A stretch of 64,000 bases of DNA from JADLDB01 sp040755835 (GTDB lineage: Bacteria > Myxococcota > Myxococcia > Myxococcales > Myxococcaceae). The position numbers were made by a program, and so were the translations under genes. How positions within the stretch are numbered: position 1 is the stretch's first letter; each line of letters starts with the position of its first letter. Under the pieces are notes generated by a model. It was not told where the DNA came from, made no database searches, and was given only the letters and a program-made list of their open reading frames with translations. Location: contig JBFMAB010000044.1 in NCBI GenBank assembly GCA_040755835.1, forward strand, positions 1-64,000, given 5' to 3'. Below are positions 24,935 through 33,678 of the stretch, one piece after another.

Positions 24935-26599
24935 TCACGCCCACTGCACGGGCGCCTTGTTGGCGTACCAGCCGTCGAGCTTCGAGGCGACGGCGGCTTC
25001 CACCTTCGCCCGCTTCAGCTTCATCGTCGGTGTCAGCGTGCCGTCCTCGATGGTCCAGGGCCCGGGCATCACCACGATCATCTGGAGCTGCTCGTAACCC
25101 GACAGCGTGGCGTTCACCTTCTGGAGGAACTCACCGAGCTCCTTCTTGACGCGCGCCCTCGTCTCGGGGGTCGACTGCGTCTTGCGCACGTCCTCCGCGA
25201 GCACCACCATCGCGTACGCGGCCGGCTGGCCGGAGCCGGAGACGCACGACATCTCGATGAGCGGGTGTTCGTTCAGCTTGTTCTCGATGGGCGCGGGCGA
25301 GACGTACTTGCCCTTGGCCGTCTTGAAGAGCTCCTTCACCCGGCCGGTCAGCTTCAGCAGGCCGTCGGGCCGGCGCTCGCCCTTGTCGCCGGTGCGGAAG
25401 AAGCCGTCGGCGGTGAAGGACTCGGCGTCGAGGTCCGGGCGCTTGTAGTACCCCACCATGGTGCCGGGCGACTTGATGAGCACCTCGCCCTCCTCGGAGA
25501 TCTTCACCTCCACGCCGGGGTAGGGGACGCCCACGTAGCCGGGCGCGTTCAGCGTCTCGGTGGAGAGGTGCGAGACGGCGAAGTCCTCGGTCATCGCGTA
25601 GCCCTCGAGGAGGTTGAGGCCCAGCCGCCGGTACCAGGCGATCAACTCGGCCGGAATGGGCGCGGAACCCGAGCCCGCGAGGCGCACGTTGTCGAGGCCG
25701 AGGCCGGTCAGCACCTTCTTCCCGATGATGCCCTTGATGATGGGCAGCTTGAGGAGGAAGTCGAGGCGCTCGGGCGGCATCTTCGAGAACACGCCTTGCT
25801 GGAATTTGAGCCACAGCCGCGGCACCGAGAGGAAGACGGTGGGGTGCGCGCGCTTCAAGTCCGCGAGGAAGGTGTCGAGCGACTCGGCGAAGAAGATGTG
25901 CGCGCCGCCGACCATCATCGAGGCGCACTCGATGTAGGCGCGCTCGAAGATGTGCGCGAGCGGCAGGTACGAGAGCGCGCGGTCGTTCGCGTTCAGCCCG
26001 ATGCGCTCGACGATGCACTTCGTCGCCGCCGTCATGCGCTCGAAGCTGTGCATCACGCCCTTGGGCGTGCCCGTCGAGCCCGAGGTGTAGACGATCATCG
26101 CGATGTCGGTGCCCGCCCGCGCCGGCTGGCCTTCGAGGGGCGGGGTTCTCGCGATGATGTCGTCCCACGCCTCGCCGGCGCCCTTGGGCCCGAGGGGCAT
26201 GGCGATGCGCTTGATGGACGCGGGCACGCCGGGCTCCTGCTGCGCCCAGGTGTCCAGCTTGCCGATGAGGATCGCCTTCGACTCGCTGTGCTCGAGCACG
26301 AACCTGATGGTGTCGGGCCCCTCGGTCGGGAAGATGGCGACGGTGGTGAAGCCACCCATCCAGATCGCCAGCTCGCCGATGAAGTGGTGGGCGCAGTTCT
26401 TGGTCAGCATCGCCACCTTGTCGCCGGGCGACAGGCCGAGGCCCTTCAGGTGCGCCGCCATGCGGCGCGCCTCGTTCATCACCTGGCTCCAGGTGTAGTC
26501 GCGCACCTGGCCGCCGCCGAGCGGCTGCGTCAGGTAGACGCGGTTGGCCAGCTTCGTCTCGTGCTCGTAGACGGAGTCGAGAAGTGTTCGGTGGCTCAT
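24935..26599 (-). CDS. AMP-dependent acyl-CoA synthetase (long-chain type)
   Basis: The 554-residue enzyme belongs to the adenylate-forming family. The ATP motif IVYTSGSTGTPKGVMH, the AMP-site segments LLEGYAMTEDF and FFRTGDKGERRPDG, and the hinge GRVKELFKTAKGKYVSP are all present, as is the C-terminal lid. It activates a carboxylic acid, probably a fatty acid, to the acyl-CoA through an acyl-AMP. The lid ends with MKLKRAKVEAAV, which carries the expected Lys. The start is ATG 26597-26599 with GGGGGGACC upstream. The preceding long open frame is antisense noise. Confidence 0.92.
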   Translation of the reverse strand: MSHRTLLDSVYEHETKLANRVYLTQPLGGGQVRDYTWSQVMNEARRMAAHLKGLGLSPGDKVAMLTKNCAHHFIGELAIWMGGFTTVAIFPTEGPDTIRFVLEHSESKAILIGKLDTWAQQEPGVPASIKRIAMPLGPKGAGEAWDDIIARTPPLEGQPARAGTDIAMIVYTSGSTGTPKGVMHSFERMTAATKCIVERIGLNANDRALSYLPLAHIFERAYIECASMMVGGAHIFFAESLDTFLADLKRAHPTVFLSVPRLWLKFQQGVFSKMPPERLDFLLKLPIIKGIIGKKVLTGLGLDNVRLAGSGSAPIPAELIAWYRRLGLNLLEGYAMTEDFAVSHLSTETLNAPGYVGVPYPGVEVKISEEGEVLIKSPGTMVGYYKRPDLDAESFTADGFFRTGDKGERRPDGLLKLTGRVKELFKTAKGKYVSPAPIENKLNEHPLIEMSCVSGSGQPAAYAMVVLAEDVRKTQSTPETRARVKKELGEFLQKVNATLSGYEQLQMIVVMPGPWTIEDGTLTPTMKLKRAKVEAAVASKLDGWYANKAPVQWA

Positions 26600-26677
26600 G
26601 GTCCCCCCGTGTAAGGACGTGCGACCGTAGGGCACGTCGATTCCGCGCCCAAGCGGGAAACGGCGTAGACGGGCGGC

Positions 26678-27094
26678 ATGCGCATGGCCGTGCGCTGGTG
26701 CCTCGCCTGCCTGCTGGCCGCCGCCTGCACGACGGCCCCGGAGCCCGCCGAGGACGTGGTGGAGCAGTACTCCGACGAGCTGCAGGTGACCGACACCGTC
26801 GTGGGCACCGCCGAGAAGGCCGTCGCGGGGATGACGGTGACGGTGCACGACCGTGGCACGTTGACGAACGGCGCGGTGTTCGACTCGTCGCTCACCTGCG
26901 AGCCGCTCACCTTCAAGCTGGGCGCGCGCCGTGTCATCCGCGGGTGGGATCGGCGCCTCGTCGGCATGAAGGTCGGCGGCAAGCGGACGCTCGTCATTCC
27001 GCCGCGGCTGGGCTACGGCAGCCGCGCGGTCGGCTCGATTCCGCCCAGCGCCCACCTCCTCTTCGACGTGGAGCTGCTCGCCGTCTCGCCGTGA
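26678..27094 (+). CDS. FKBP-type peptidyl-prolyl isomerase lipoprotein
   Basis: The product has 138 residues. The signal peptide ends in LLAAAC (lipidated Cys17). The FKBP core covers about 40-138, with GAVFDSS, VIRGWDRRLVGMKVGGKRTLVIPP and LGYGSRAVGSIPPSAHLLFDVELL. These enzymes speed cis-trans proline isomerisation and help periplasmic proteins fold. It is divergently oriented to the acyl-CoA synthetase, with 78 bp between their start codons. Confidence 0.9.
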   Translation: MRMAVRWCLACLLAAACTTAPEPAEDVVEQYSDELQVTDTVVGTAEKAVAGMTVTVHDRGTLTNGAVFDSSLTCEPLTFKLGARRVIRGWDRRLVGMKVGGKRTLVIPPRLGYGSRAVGSIPPSAHLLFDVELLAVSP

Positions 27095-27099
27095 CGACG

Positions 27100-27400
27100 G
27101 CGACGCCGTCGCGCGTTCGCGACGACGCGGAGGACGATCGCCAGCACGCCGCCGTCGAGGCCGACCGCGCTCGACGCCGTCGCCCACGAGGTGCCGCCGG
27201 AGAGCACCGCGGCCTTCCGGCTGGGGTCCACGGCAGCCACCGTCGCGAAGGAGTCCGGCGAGGCCCGACACGGCGAGGACGACGCCGAGGACGATGGCGG
27301 AGAGGCCTCCGTGGCGTACGCGGCCGCGAGGCCCGCGACGGCGAAGTCCAGGGCGGGCAGCGCCACCACGGCCACGCCGATGGCGATGAGCAGCGCCAGG
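27100..27400 (-). pseudogene. Possible degraded small membrane protein
   Basis: Directly after the DUF1501 gene the minus strand encodes two membrane helices in different frames: LALLIAIGVAVVALPALDF in one and GLSAIVLGVVLAVSGLAGLL in the next. They are followed by AAVDPSRKAAVLSGG and GLDGGVLAIVLRVVANARR back in the first frame. This pattern suggests a three- or four-helix protein broken by at least two frameshifts. No family was recognised, and chance open frames in GC-rich DNA remain possible. No other gene was seen in this 306-bp stretch. Confidence 0.35.
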
Positions 27401-28945
27401 TCAGACCTTCTTGAAGGCGCTCGCGTCTGGCAGCCCGCTGCCACTGGTGTCTACGGCGAGCGCCGTCAGCACGCCGGAGAAGATGTCCGGCTCGTTCGAC
27501 GACAGCTTGCCCGGCTGGGCCGCGCCGGTGCGCGCGTCGAAGCCGTACGTCAGCGTCGTCTGCGGGTCGACGCCGCCGAGCAGCGTGTTGCCCTTCACCA
27601 TCGGCGACAGCATCACGAAGCCATTGTTCAGGTCGTGGCCAGAGCCGAAGGACGTGGCGCCGTTGGGGCGCACGCGCGTCCGCCCGAAGTCGGTGGCGAT
27701 GTAGATGAGCGTGCGGTCCCACAGGGACTCGCCCGTCGTCGTGTCGAACGGCTCGGCCTTGAGCAGGTCGATGAGCTTGTCGATGGTGCCGAGGATGCGC
27801 GCCCACATGAAGGCCTGGCCCGCGCGGTGATCGTTGTGGCTGAAGTCGAACGCGAGCGGCGGGTTGGCCAGCCCGCTGGTCCCGCCCAGCGCCACGTTGA
27901 AGTCCGGGCCCATCGTCACCGCCACCGACACGCGGTACTTGAGCAGCAGGAAGGCGAGCGCCGCCTGACCTTCGACCGGGTCGGTGAAGAAGGCGGGGAA
28001 CACCTGCCGCAAATGCGCCGCGTCCGCCGAGGTGCCCAGCCCGTACTCGGTGAGCGGAATCTGCGGCGGCATGTTGGGGAGGATGTTGAGGCGCGTGATG
28101 AGGTCCATCGCCTCGAGCTTCGGCTGCCCGTCGATGCGCTGCTCGTCCCAGCGCTTGAGCGCGGGGCTGTCGGCGAACGTCTGGCCGAACACCGACTGTG
28201 CGTCGAGCTGGTTGCGGCGCGCGCGGGCCAGCGCCAGCACCTCGGGCGGCGGCGCGTCCTTGATGCCCTTCGAGCCGTCGAGGCCCAGCGGCCACAGCGA
28301 AGGGTTCGACACCACCTCGCCGTACGCGTACGCGGGCAGCGAGTCGTCGGTGCCGCGCTCGGCGTAGCCGCCCACGCCCATGTTCACGTTGGGGATGGGG
28401 AAGGACGCGCCGTACTGCAGCGCGACGCACTCCTGCAGCGTGCGGCCCTTCCACGCGGCGTTGCCGGTGAGCGCCCGCTTCTGCGCGATGACGTGGTTCA
28501 CCGACGTGCCGACGGAGGTCGTCACCAGCATCTCGTCCTTGTGCTTGGTGAGGAACGGGAGCTGGTTGGTGTTGACCGGCACGGGAATGGAGCCGAGCGA
28601 GCCGGCGCTCACCTGCACGGCGCGGAACGGGCTGCCCGGCACCGACTGCACCTGCGCGTCGGGGAAGGTGTTGAGGCGCGCGGCGTTGGTGCACTCCGAC
28701 TCGCGCACCGCGAGGAAGCTGTCGATGATGCTGGCGCCGCCGGCCGCCGCCACCACGATGAGGAAGCGCGGTTTACCGTCGAGCGCGTCCCGCCGGCCGC
28801 CCAGCTTCTCGAGGGCCTCCGGCGTAGCCTGCGCCTGCCGGCAGCCGGCGAGGAACGTGGGCAGCGCGGTCGAGCCCGCCGCGCACAACGACAGCGCTTT
28901 CAGCATCTCGCGCCGGGAGAGTCGTCCGTTTCGCTTGAGAGACAT
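27401..28945 (-). CDS. DUF1501 family protein, Tat-exported lipoprotein
   Basis: The product has 514 residues. The N terminus has a twin-arginine signal (SRREMLKAL, R11-R12) and a lipobox-like LAGC (Cys35), so it should be exported folded and lipid-anchored. The body matches DUF1501, an alkaline-phosphatase/sulfatase-superfamily-like family, with FLIVVAAAGGASIIDSF, FDFSHNDHRAGQAFMW, IATDFGRTRV and GSGHDLNNG. DUF1501 proteins are usually paired with heme or planctomycete-type cytochrome proteins, as here. The activity is unknown. It is the last gene of a three-gene operon (29660-31066, 28957-29670, this one). Confidence 0.85.
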   Translation of the reverse strand: MSLKRNGRLSRREMLKALSLCAAGSTALPTFLAGCRQAQATPEALEKLGGRRDALDGKPRFLIVVAAAGGASIIDSFLAVRESECTNAARLNTFPDAQVQSVPGSPFRAVQVSAGSLGSIPVPVNTNQLPFLTKHKDEMLVTTSVGTSVNHVIAQKRALTGNAAWKGRTLQECVALQYGASFPIPNVNMGVGGYAERGTDDSLPAYAYGEVVSNPSLWPLGLDGSKGIKDAPPPEVLALARARRNQLDAQSVFGQTFADSPALKRWDEQRIDGQPKLEAMDLITRLNILPNMPPQIPLTEYGLGTSADAAHLRQVFPAFFTDPVEGQAALAFLLLKYRVSVAVTMGPDFNVALGGTSGLANPPLAFDFSHNDHRAGQAFMWARILGTIDKLIDLLKAEPFDTTTGESLWDRTLIYIATDFGRTRVRPNGATSFGSGHDLNNGFVMLSPMVKGNTLLGGVDPQTTLTYGFDARTGAAQPGKLSSNEPDIFSGVLTALAVDTSGSGLPDASAFKKV

Positions 28946-28956
28946 GGCGGGGTTCC

Positions 28957-29670
28957 TCAGTAGAAGACCGACTCGGCGGAAGAGAGGACGGCGACGCAGG
29001 CGGCCTTCATCCAATCGCGGCCGGGCTGCGCGCCGCCCAGCGCTTCGACGTCGCGCGCGAGCTGCACCAGGCTCGCTACCTCGGCTTCGGTGGGGTCGCG
29101 CAGCACCGCCCGCTGGTAGAGCGCGGTGACGGCGTCGCGCACCGGCGCGCCGTCCACGTCGGCCAGCTTGCCGGCGCCGTCGAGGGTGACGCCTTTGAAG
29201 ATGACGGCCTGCGCCGGCTGGGCGAGGTCGGCGGTGACGCGCGTGATGCAGCCGGCCAGCGCCATGCGCTCGACGACGATGGGCGTGGCGACGCCGGTGG
29301 CCGGCGGCTTCTCGTAGACGCCGCGGCCGTACGGCTCGACGCCGCCGAGCGCCAGCGGGTGCACGAAGGTGGCGCAGTCGTAGAGGCCGAGCTCCTTGCA
29401 CACCCCGTCCGCCGGCAGCTCGAGCGCCGCGGCGAAGTCGTTGAGCAGCCGCTCAGGGCCCTTGAAGCGCACGTTGGACTTCGCGGACACGGCGAAGGCC
29501 ACGCCGCCGTCGCCGCCGCCGCTGCCACCACCGGCGCCGCCGCCAGCCGCACCGCCGCCCGAGCCACCGCCGCCCGAGCCACCGCCGGTGCCCGCGTCGG
29601 ACACCACGGAGCCCGGGCAGCCCAGCAGCGCGGCGACGAGTCCCACCACGAGGAGACGATCAGGGCGCAC
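28957..29670 (-). CDS. Secreted lipoprotein with Gly-rich spacer
   Basis: The product has 237 residues. The signal peptide MRPDRLLVVGLVAALLGC ends in a lipobox Cys, and a Gly/Ser/Ala spacer (about 25-55) follows. The rest contains DGVCKELGLYDCATFVHPLALGGVEPYGRG, here in two pieces: DGVCKELGLYDC and HPLALGGVEPYGRGVYE. Near the end, DWMKAACVAVLSSAESVFY resembles the C-terminal end of DUF1585/1588-type cytochrome-associated proteins. The GTG start overlaps the upstream gene by 11 bp. The family was not firmly recognised; its place between a diheme protein and a DUF1501 protein suggests a subunit of the same secreted complex. Confidence 0.75.
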   Translation of the reverse strand: MRPDRLLVVGLVAALLGCPGSVVSDAGTGGGSGGGGSGGGAAGGGAGGGSGGGDGGVAFAVSAKSNVRFKGPERLLNDFAAALELPADGVCKELGLYDCATFVHPLALGGVEPYGRGVYEKPPATGVATPIVVERMALAGCITRVTADLAQPAQAVIFKGVTLDGAGKLADVDGAPVRDAVTALYQRAVLRDPTEAEVASLVQLARDVEALGGAQPGRDWMKAACVAVLSSAESVFY

Positions 29671-31066
29671 CGTAGGCCTCCGTGTGGATGAGGTCGTGCA
29701 GCATCTTCTGCACGCGGTAGTTGTGCGTCGTCTTGAACGCCTGCCACGTCGCGACGAACTCGGCGTTCTCCTCCGGGCGCGGCGGGTGGCCGACGAGCAG
29801 CTTCCAGTAGTCGGTGACGGTGGCGATGGCGAAGGCGTCGGAGTTCGCCGCGACCTGCGCCCACTCGCGCAGGTTCGCCACGGGCTGGCCGAAGATGGCG
29901 CCGCTCTCGGGCGTCTGCGGCAGCGTCGGCGCCTCGTTCGCGAACAGCGTCTCGAGGCGGTTCGGCACGTAGCGCGCCACCTGCGAGCCGGTGAGCCCGT
30001 TGTAGTTGCGGAACGGGTACGAGAGCGGATCGAGCGTCGCGTGGCACGCGGCGCAGGCCTGCGCCTGCACGCCCTTCGCGTCGTAGTCGCGCGGCTCGTT
30101 GGCGACGCTGTACAGCCCTTCCTGCTTCGCGATGTCGAGGCCGAGGTAGCCGCGGTACATCTGCGAGGCGGCGTTGCGGGGCAGGGCGGTGAACATGACG
30201 AAGTACACCAGCGTCCACGCGCTCGTCATGTTGCCCGCGCGGTGCGCCTGGTCGACGGCCTGGATGGGCAGCGTCGACACCTGCTGGTAGCGCGTCGGGT
30301 TGGTGAGGCGCTGCACGTAGAAGTCGGCGGTCAGCACGTCGCGCGCGTCGTGGTCGTCGATCTGCGACCAGGCGTAGAGCGCGTAGTCGTCGTAGTAGTC
30401 GGCGAGCGGAATCTGCCCTTCGTCCTCGCCGCGCTTGAGCGAGCCGACGGGGCGGATCTTCGGGTGCGCGAGCTGCCAGAGCTGGCCGTTCTTTCCGCGC
30501 CAGAACTCGGTGGCGAGGCAGCGGTCGAGCTCCGAGTCCAGCGTCGTCAGCTGCTGCGCCGCGGGGAGCGCCACGAAGGCCTTGAGCTGCGCGTACGTCG
30601 GCGAGGCGCCGCAGACGTCGAGCAGCAGCCGGCGGTAGGCGTACTTCGCGTCGTAGCGGCAGACGTCGTACTGCGGGTTGGCGCCGCCGGCGCAGGGTAC
30701 GTCGCGCGGGAAGCTGCGCGGGTCCGCCGGCAGCGTGCCCTTCTGAATCTCCACCAGGTTCGACGCGCCGTCCTGGTCGGTGTCGGCGGCCTCGACGGCG
30801 GCGAGCGCGCCGGGAAGCGCCATGGAAAAGTCCGCGTCGGACAGCGGGCGCGGCGCGCCGGGCGCCAGCTGTGCCTCGACGGCGGCGCCGAAGACGTTCC
30901 GCTGCGGCGCGGCGACGTGGCAGTACGTGCACGCCGGCTGCTGGCCGACGCACGTGGGCGCGGTGGGGTACTTCGCGCAGAAGACGCCGCCCGCCGGGGG
31001 CTTGGCGAGCGTCAAGCCTGGCGCGAGCGCGCAGAGCGCCAGGGCGAGTCGGAGATGCGGGCTCAC
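29660..31066 (-). CDS. Secreted multi-heme-motif protein (DUF1588/1592-like)
   Basis: The product has 468 residues with a signal peptide ending near TLAKPP. Two c-type heme motifs are visible: CTYCH (46-50) near the N terminus and CAACH near residue 340. An EF-hand-like calcium loop, ADTDQDGASNLVEI, lies near residue 95. The C-terminal half resembles the DUF1588/DUF1592 proteins found with DUF1501 partners (NPTRYQQVSTLP, DPLSYPFRNYNGLTG). It is probably a periplasmic redox protein. It heads the operon. Confidence 0.8.
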   Translation of the reverse strand: MSPHLRLALALCALAPGLTLAKPPAGGVFCAKYPTAPTCVGQQPACTYCHVAAPQRNVFGAAVEAQLAPGAPRPLSDADFSMALPGALAAVEAADTDQDGASNLVEIQKGTLPADPRSFPRDVPCAGGANPQYDVCRYDAKYAYRRLLLDVCGASPTYAQLKAFVALPAAQQLTTLDSELDRCLATEFWRGKNGQLWQLAHPKIRPVGSLKRGEDEGQIPLADYYDDYALYAWSQIDDHDARDVLTADFYVQRLTNPTRYQQVSTLPIQAVDQAHRAGNMTSAWTLVYFVMFTALPRNAASQMYRGYLGLDIAKQEGLYSVANEPRDYDAKGVQAQACAACHATLDPLSYPFRNYNGLTGSQVARYVPNRLETLFANEAPTLPQTPESGAIFGQPVANLREWAQVAANSDAFAIATVTDYWKLLVGHPPRPEENAEFVATWQAFKTTHNYRVQKMLHDLIHTEAYGAP

Positions 31067-31549
31067 GGGGTCCTCCAGTGGGGAAAGCGCGGGGTCGTTC
31101 AGGAAGCGGACTCAGCAACCCTGCTCCGGCCGAAAGGTCGCGCGCGATTGTAGCGGCACGTGGGGGATTTCGGGCAACGCTGCCGTGCTTTCGCGACGTT
31201 GCGCTTCGTCTACCCGGCACCGCGATGCGCCGAATCCGTTCGCGGAGCGCAACGTGGTCCGGCGTCGGCCGAGCGGCGCTGCTGCTGCACCTGTTGAGCG
31301 GCGCGTCCGTCGTGGGGCTCGAGATTCTGCCGGCGCTCGCGCAGGCGGCGCGTCAGGTGGTCGCGGCGTTTCCGCGCGCGTGACGTTCGAGGAAGGCGAC
31401 GCGGTGGAGCGCATCGGCCAGAGCGCCGCCTCGGTTCATAGAGCGTTAACTGGCCATCATGTCGAGAGCGTCCGGAGAGCCTATTGGTGTGATTGGGTGC
31501 TTCGGCGGAGTTCCGCGCGCAGCTCCGTTCTGTGATTGCCTTCGCGCAC
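31067..31549. other. Intergenic stretch with one weak short frame
   Basis: This 483-bp stretch separates the heme operon start from the aldehyde dehydrogenase stop. A 52-codon plus-strand frame at 31225-31383 encodes a possible helix (AALLLHLLSGASVVGLEIL), but it has no ribosome site or family match. No terminator with a T run was seen. Confidence 0.5.
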
Positions 31550-33484
31550 TCACTTCGCGAGGTCGCGGATCGCCTGCGTCCGCTTCTTCACCAGCCCGCC
31601 CAGCTTGAGCAGCACGCCGAGCCCGCCGCCGCGGCCGCGCGCGATGAGCGCGTCGGCGAACGCGCCGATGTCCTCGTTGAGCGGGAACCACCACGGGTCC
31701 GGGTTCTTCGAGCCGTCGACCAGCACGGTGCGGCGCCGTACGTAGGTGCCGTAGCTGTACGCGCTCGCCGCGATGCCGGGGCCTGTCTCCTTCACGCCCG
31801 TCCAGGGGACCTGCGCGAGGATGCCGCCGAAGCCGTGGTTGTTCACGTACGCGACACCGACCTCGAGCTTCCGCGCGAGCGCCTCGCCCTTCGCGAGATC
31901 GGTCGTCCACACCGAGCCGTTCAAGCCGTAGCGCGAGTCGTTCGCGCGGCGGATCGCCTCGTCGGCGTCCTTGACGCGCAGCACCGCGACGACCGGGCCG
32001 AACGTCTCGTCGCGCACCACCAGCATGTCCTCGGTGCACTTGTCCAGCACCGTCGGCTGGTAGCCGAGGCCGTGGCCGGTGCGCGCGCCGCCGCACGTCA
32101 CGGTGGCGCCCTTCGCCTTCGCCTCTTCGACGTGCTTCTCGACGATGGCGAGCTGCGCCTCGTTCTGCAGGGGGCCCAGGTCCGTGGGGCCGCTGCCCGG
32201 CGCCACGCGCAGCTTCTTCACCACGCGCGTCAGTGTCTCCACGAAGCGGTCGGCGATCGCCTCCTCGACGTACACGCGCTCGATGGCCGCGCAGTTCTGC
32301 CCGCAGTTGTGGATCGCCCACTGCGCCACGCCCACCGCGGTGCGCTCGAGGTCGCAGTCGGAAAGCACGACGGCCGCGTCCTTGCCGCCCAGCTCCACCG
32401 AGCAGGGAATGAGGCGCTCCGCCGCGCGCATCGCCACCTTGCGGCCCGTGGGCACGCTGCCGGTGAAGACGACCGCGTCCACGTTCTCGATGACCGCGCC
32501 GCCCACGTCGCCGGCGCCCTGCACGAGGCCGACGAGGTCCTTCGGGAAGACCTCCGCGGCGAGCTGCGCGAGGAAGGCGCCCGAGCGCGGCGTGAACTCG
32601 GACGGCTTCATCACCACCGCGTTCCCCGACAGCAGCGCCGGGAAGAACGACTTGAAGAAGTTGCCCATCGGGTAGTTCCACGGCGCGATGATGCCGATGA
32701 CGCCGCGCGCGACGGGCTCGATGACGGCGCGCTTGCCGGGGTAGTCGAGCGCCGACAGCTTCACCTTCTCCGGCTTGAGCGCCTGCTTCGCGGTGCGCAC
32801 CGCCGCCTTCACGTACTCGGCGACCGAGACGAGCTCGCTCATCTTGCACTCCACCGGGCTGCGGCCCGTCTCCATCGAGAGGACGTCCGCGGCCGCGTCG
32901 GCGCGCTCGAGCAGCTTCTGGCCGAACGCGTGCGCGACCTGGGCGCGGGCCTCGAACGGCAGCGCCGCCCAGCCCTTCTGCGCGGCGCGGGCGCGCTCGG
33001 CCACGGCCTTCACGTCGTCGGGCGTCGACGCCTTCACGGGCTCGAGCGGCTTCAGGTCAGCGGGGTTGATGCTGCCGGGGGCGTGGGTGGCGGTCATGGG
33101 CGCTGCGATTACCCCCGCGGCCGGCTCCGCCACAAGCCCGGGCGCCTCGGCTTTCACGGTCGTGTCCGCGGGCAGCGCCTTCACGGGCAGGTCGCGGCGC
33201 ACGAGCGTGGCGTACTGGCCGATCGGCTTGCCGTTCTTCGTCGCCTGGCCGAGCGACACGTGGCGCGACACGCGGCGCGCGTCGTCCTTCATGCCGCCCC
33301 AGACGATGCTGTCGAGCGGGCCCTCGTTGGGCTCGCGCATCGGCCACGCGGCGGGCCGCTCCGACGGCACCTGTGTGTCGTCGATGACCAGCTCGTTCGT
33401 GTGCTCGCCGTCGCCTTCGCGCACCACGAAGGAGCCGGGCTCGCTGGCGCGGGCGAGGTTGGACTGCTTGTCGAGGCCGCCCAC
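31550..33484 (-). CDS. Aldehyde dehydrogenase with a ~129-residue N-terminal extension
   Basis: Residues about 130-644 are a complete NAD(P)-dependent aldehyde dehydrogenase: IIAPWNYPMGNFFKSF, VFTGSVPTGRKV, ELGGKDAAVVL with the general base Glu, NCGQNCAAIERV with the catalytic Cys, and ETFGPVVAVL. The enzyme oxidises an aldehyde to the acid; the substrate is unknown. The first 129 residues (VVREGDGEHTNELVIDDTQ, DSIVWGGMKDDARRVSRHV) match nothing I recognise, but their codon use is as GC3-rich as the rest and the frame is open back to a TAG just upstream. The start could therefore be GTG 33484 or, for a standard-length enzyme of 515 residues, ATG 33097. Confidence 0.88.
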   Translation of the reverse strand: MGGLDKQSNLARASEPGSFVVREGDGEHTNELVIDDTQVPSERPAAWPMREPNEGPLDSIVWGGMKDDARRVSRHVSLGQATKNGKPIGQYATLVRRDLPVKALPADTTVKAEAPGLVAEPAAGVIAAPMTATHAPGSINPADLKPLEPVKASTPDDVKAVAERARAAQKGWAALPFEARAQVAHAFGQKLLERADAAADVLSMETGRSPVECKMSELVSVAEYVKAAVRTAKQALKPEKVKLSALDYPGKRAVIEPVARGVIGIIAPWNYPMGNFFKSFFPALLSGNAVVMKPSEFTPRSGAFLAQLAAEVFPKDLVGLVQGAGDVGGAVIENVDAVVFTGSVPTGRKVAMRAAERLIPCSVELGGKDAAVVLSDCDLERTAVGVAQWAIHNCGQNCAAIERVYVEEAIADRFVETLTRVVKKLRVAPGSGPTDLGPLQNEAQLAIVEKHVEEAKAKGATVTCGGARTGHGLGYQPTVLDKCTEDMLVVRDETFGPVVAVLRVKDADEAIRRANDSRYGLNGSVWTTDLAKGEALARKLEVGVAYVNNHGFGGILAQVPWTGVKETGPGIAASAYSYGTYVRRRTVLVDGSKNPDPWWFPLNEDIGAFADALIARGRGGGLGVLLKLGGLVKKRTQAIRDLAK

Positions 33485-33678
33485 CGCCGCCGCGCCGTCG
33501 CCCAGCTTCGCGAAGCGCTTCTGCGGGTCGAGCTACCACTCGCGACCGCGGCGCTTCCAGCCGCCCACCCCTCGGAGTCGTGGGCGGCCGGCCGCTGGAA
33601 CGTCCGCGTGCGCCTGAAACCCCGCGTGGTCACCAGAACCCCAGCGCCCTGCGCCTGCTCCGGCGGTAGTGTCGAGGG

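Noticed and set aside
31225..31383. 52-codon plus-strand gene with a hydrophobic stretch
   Set aside because: No ribosome site, no family resemblance and no conserved neighbour; kept only as a note in the intergenic entry.
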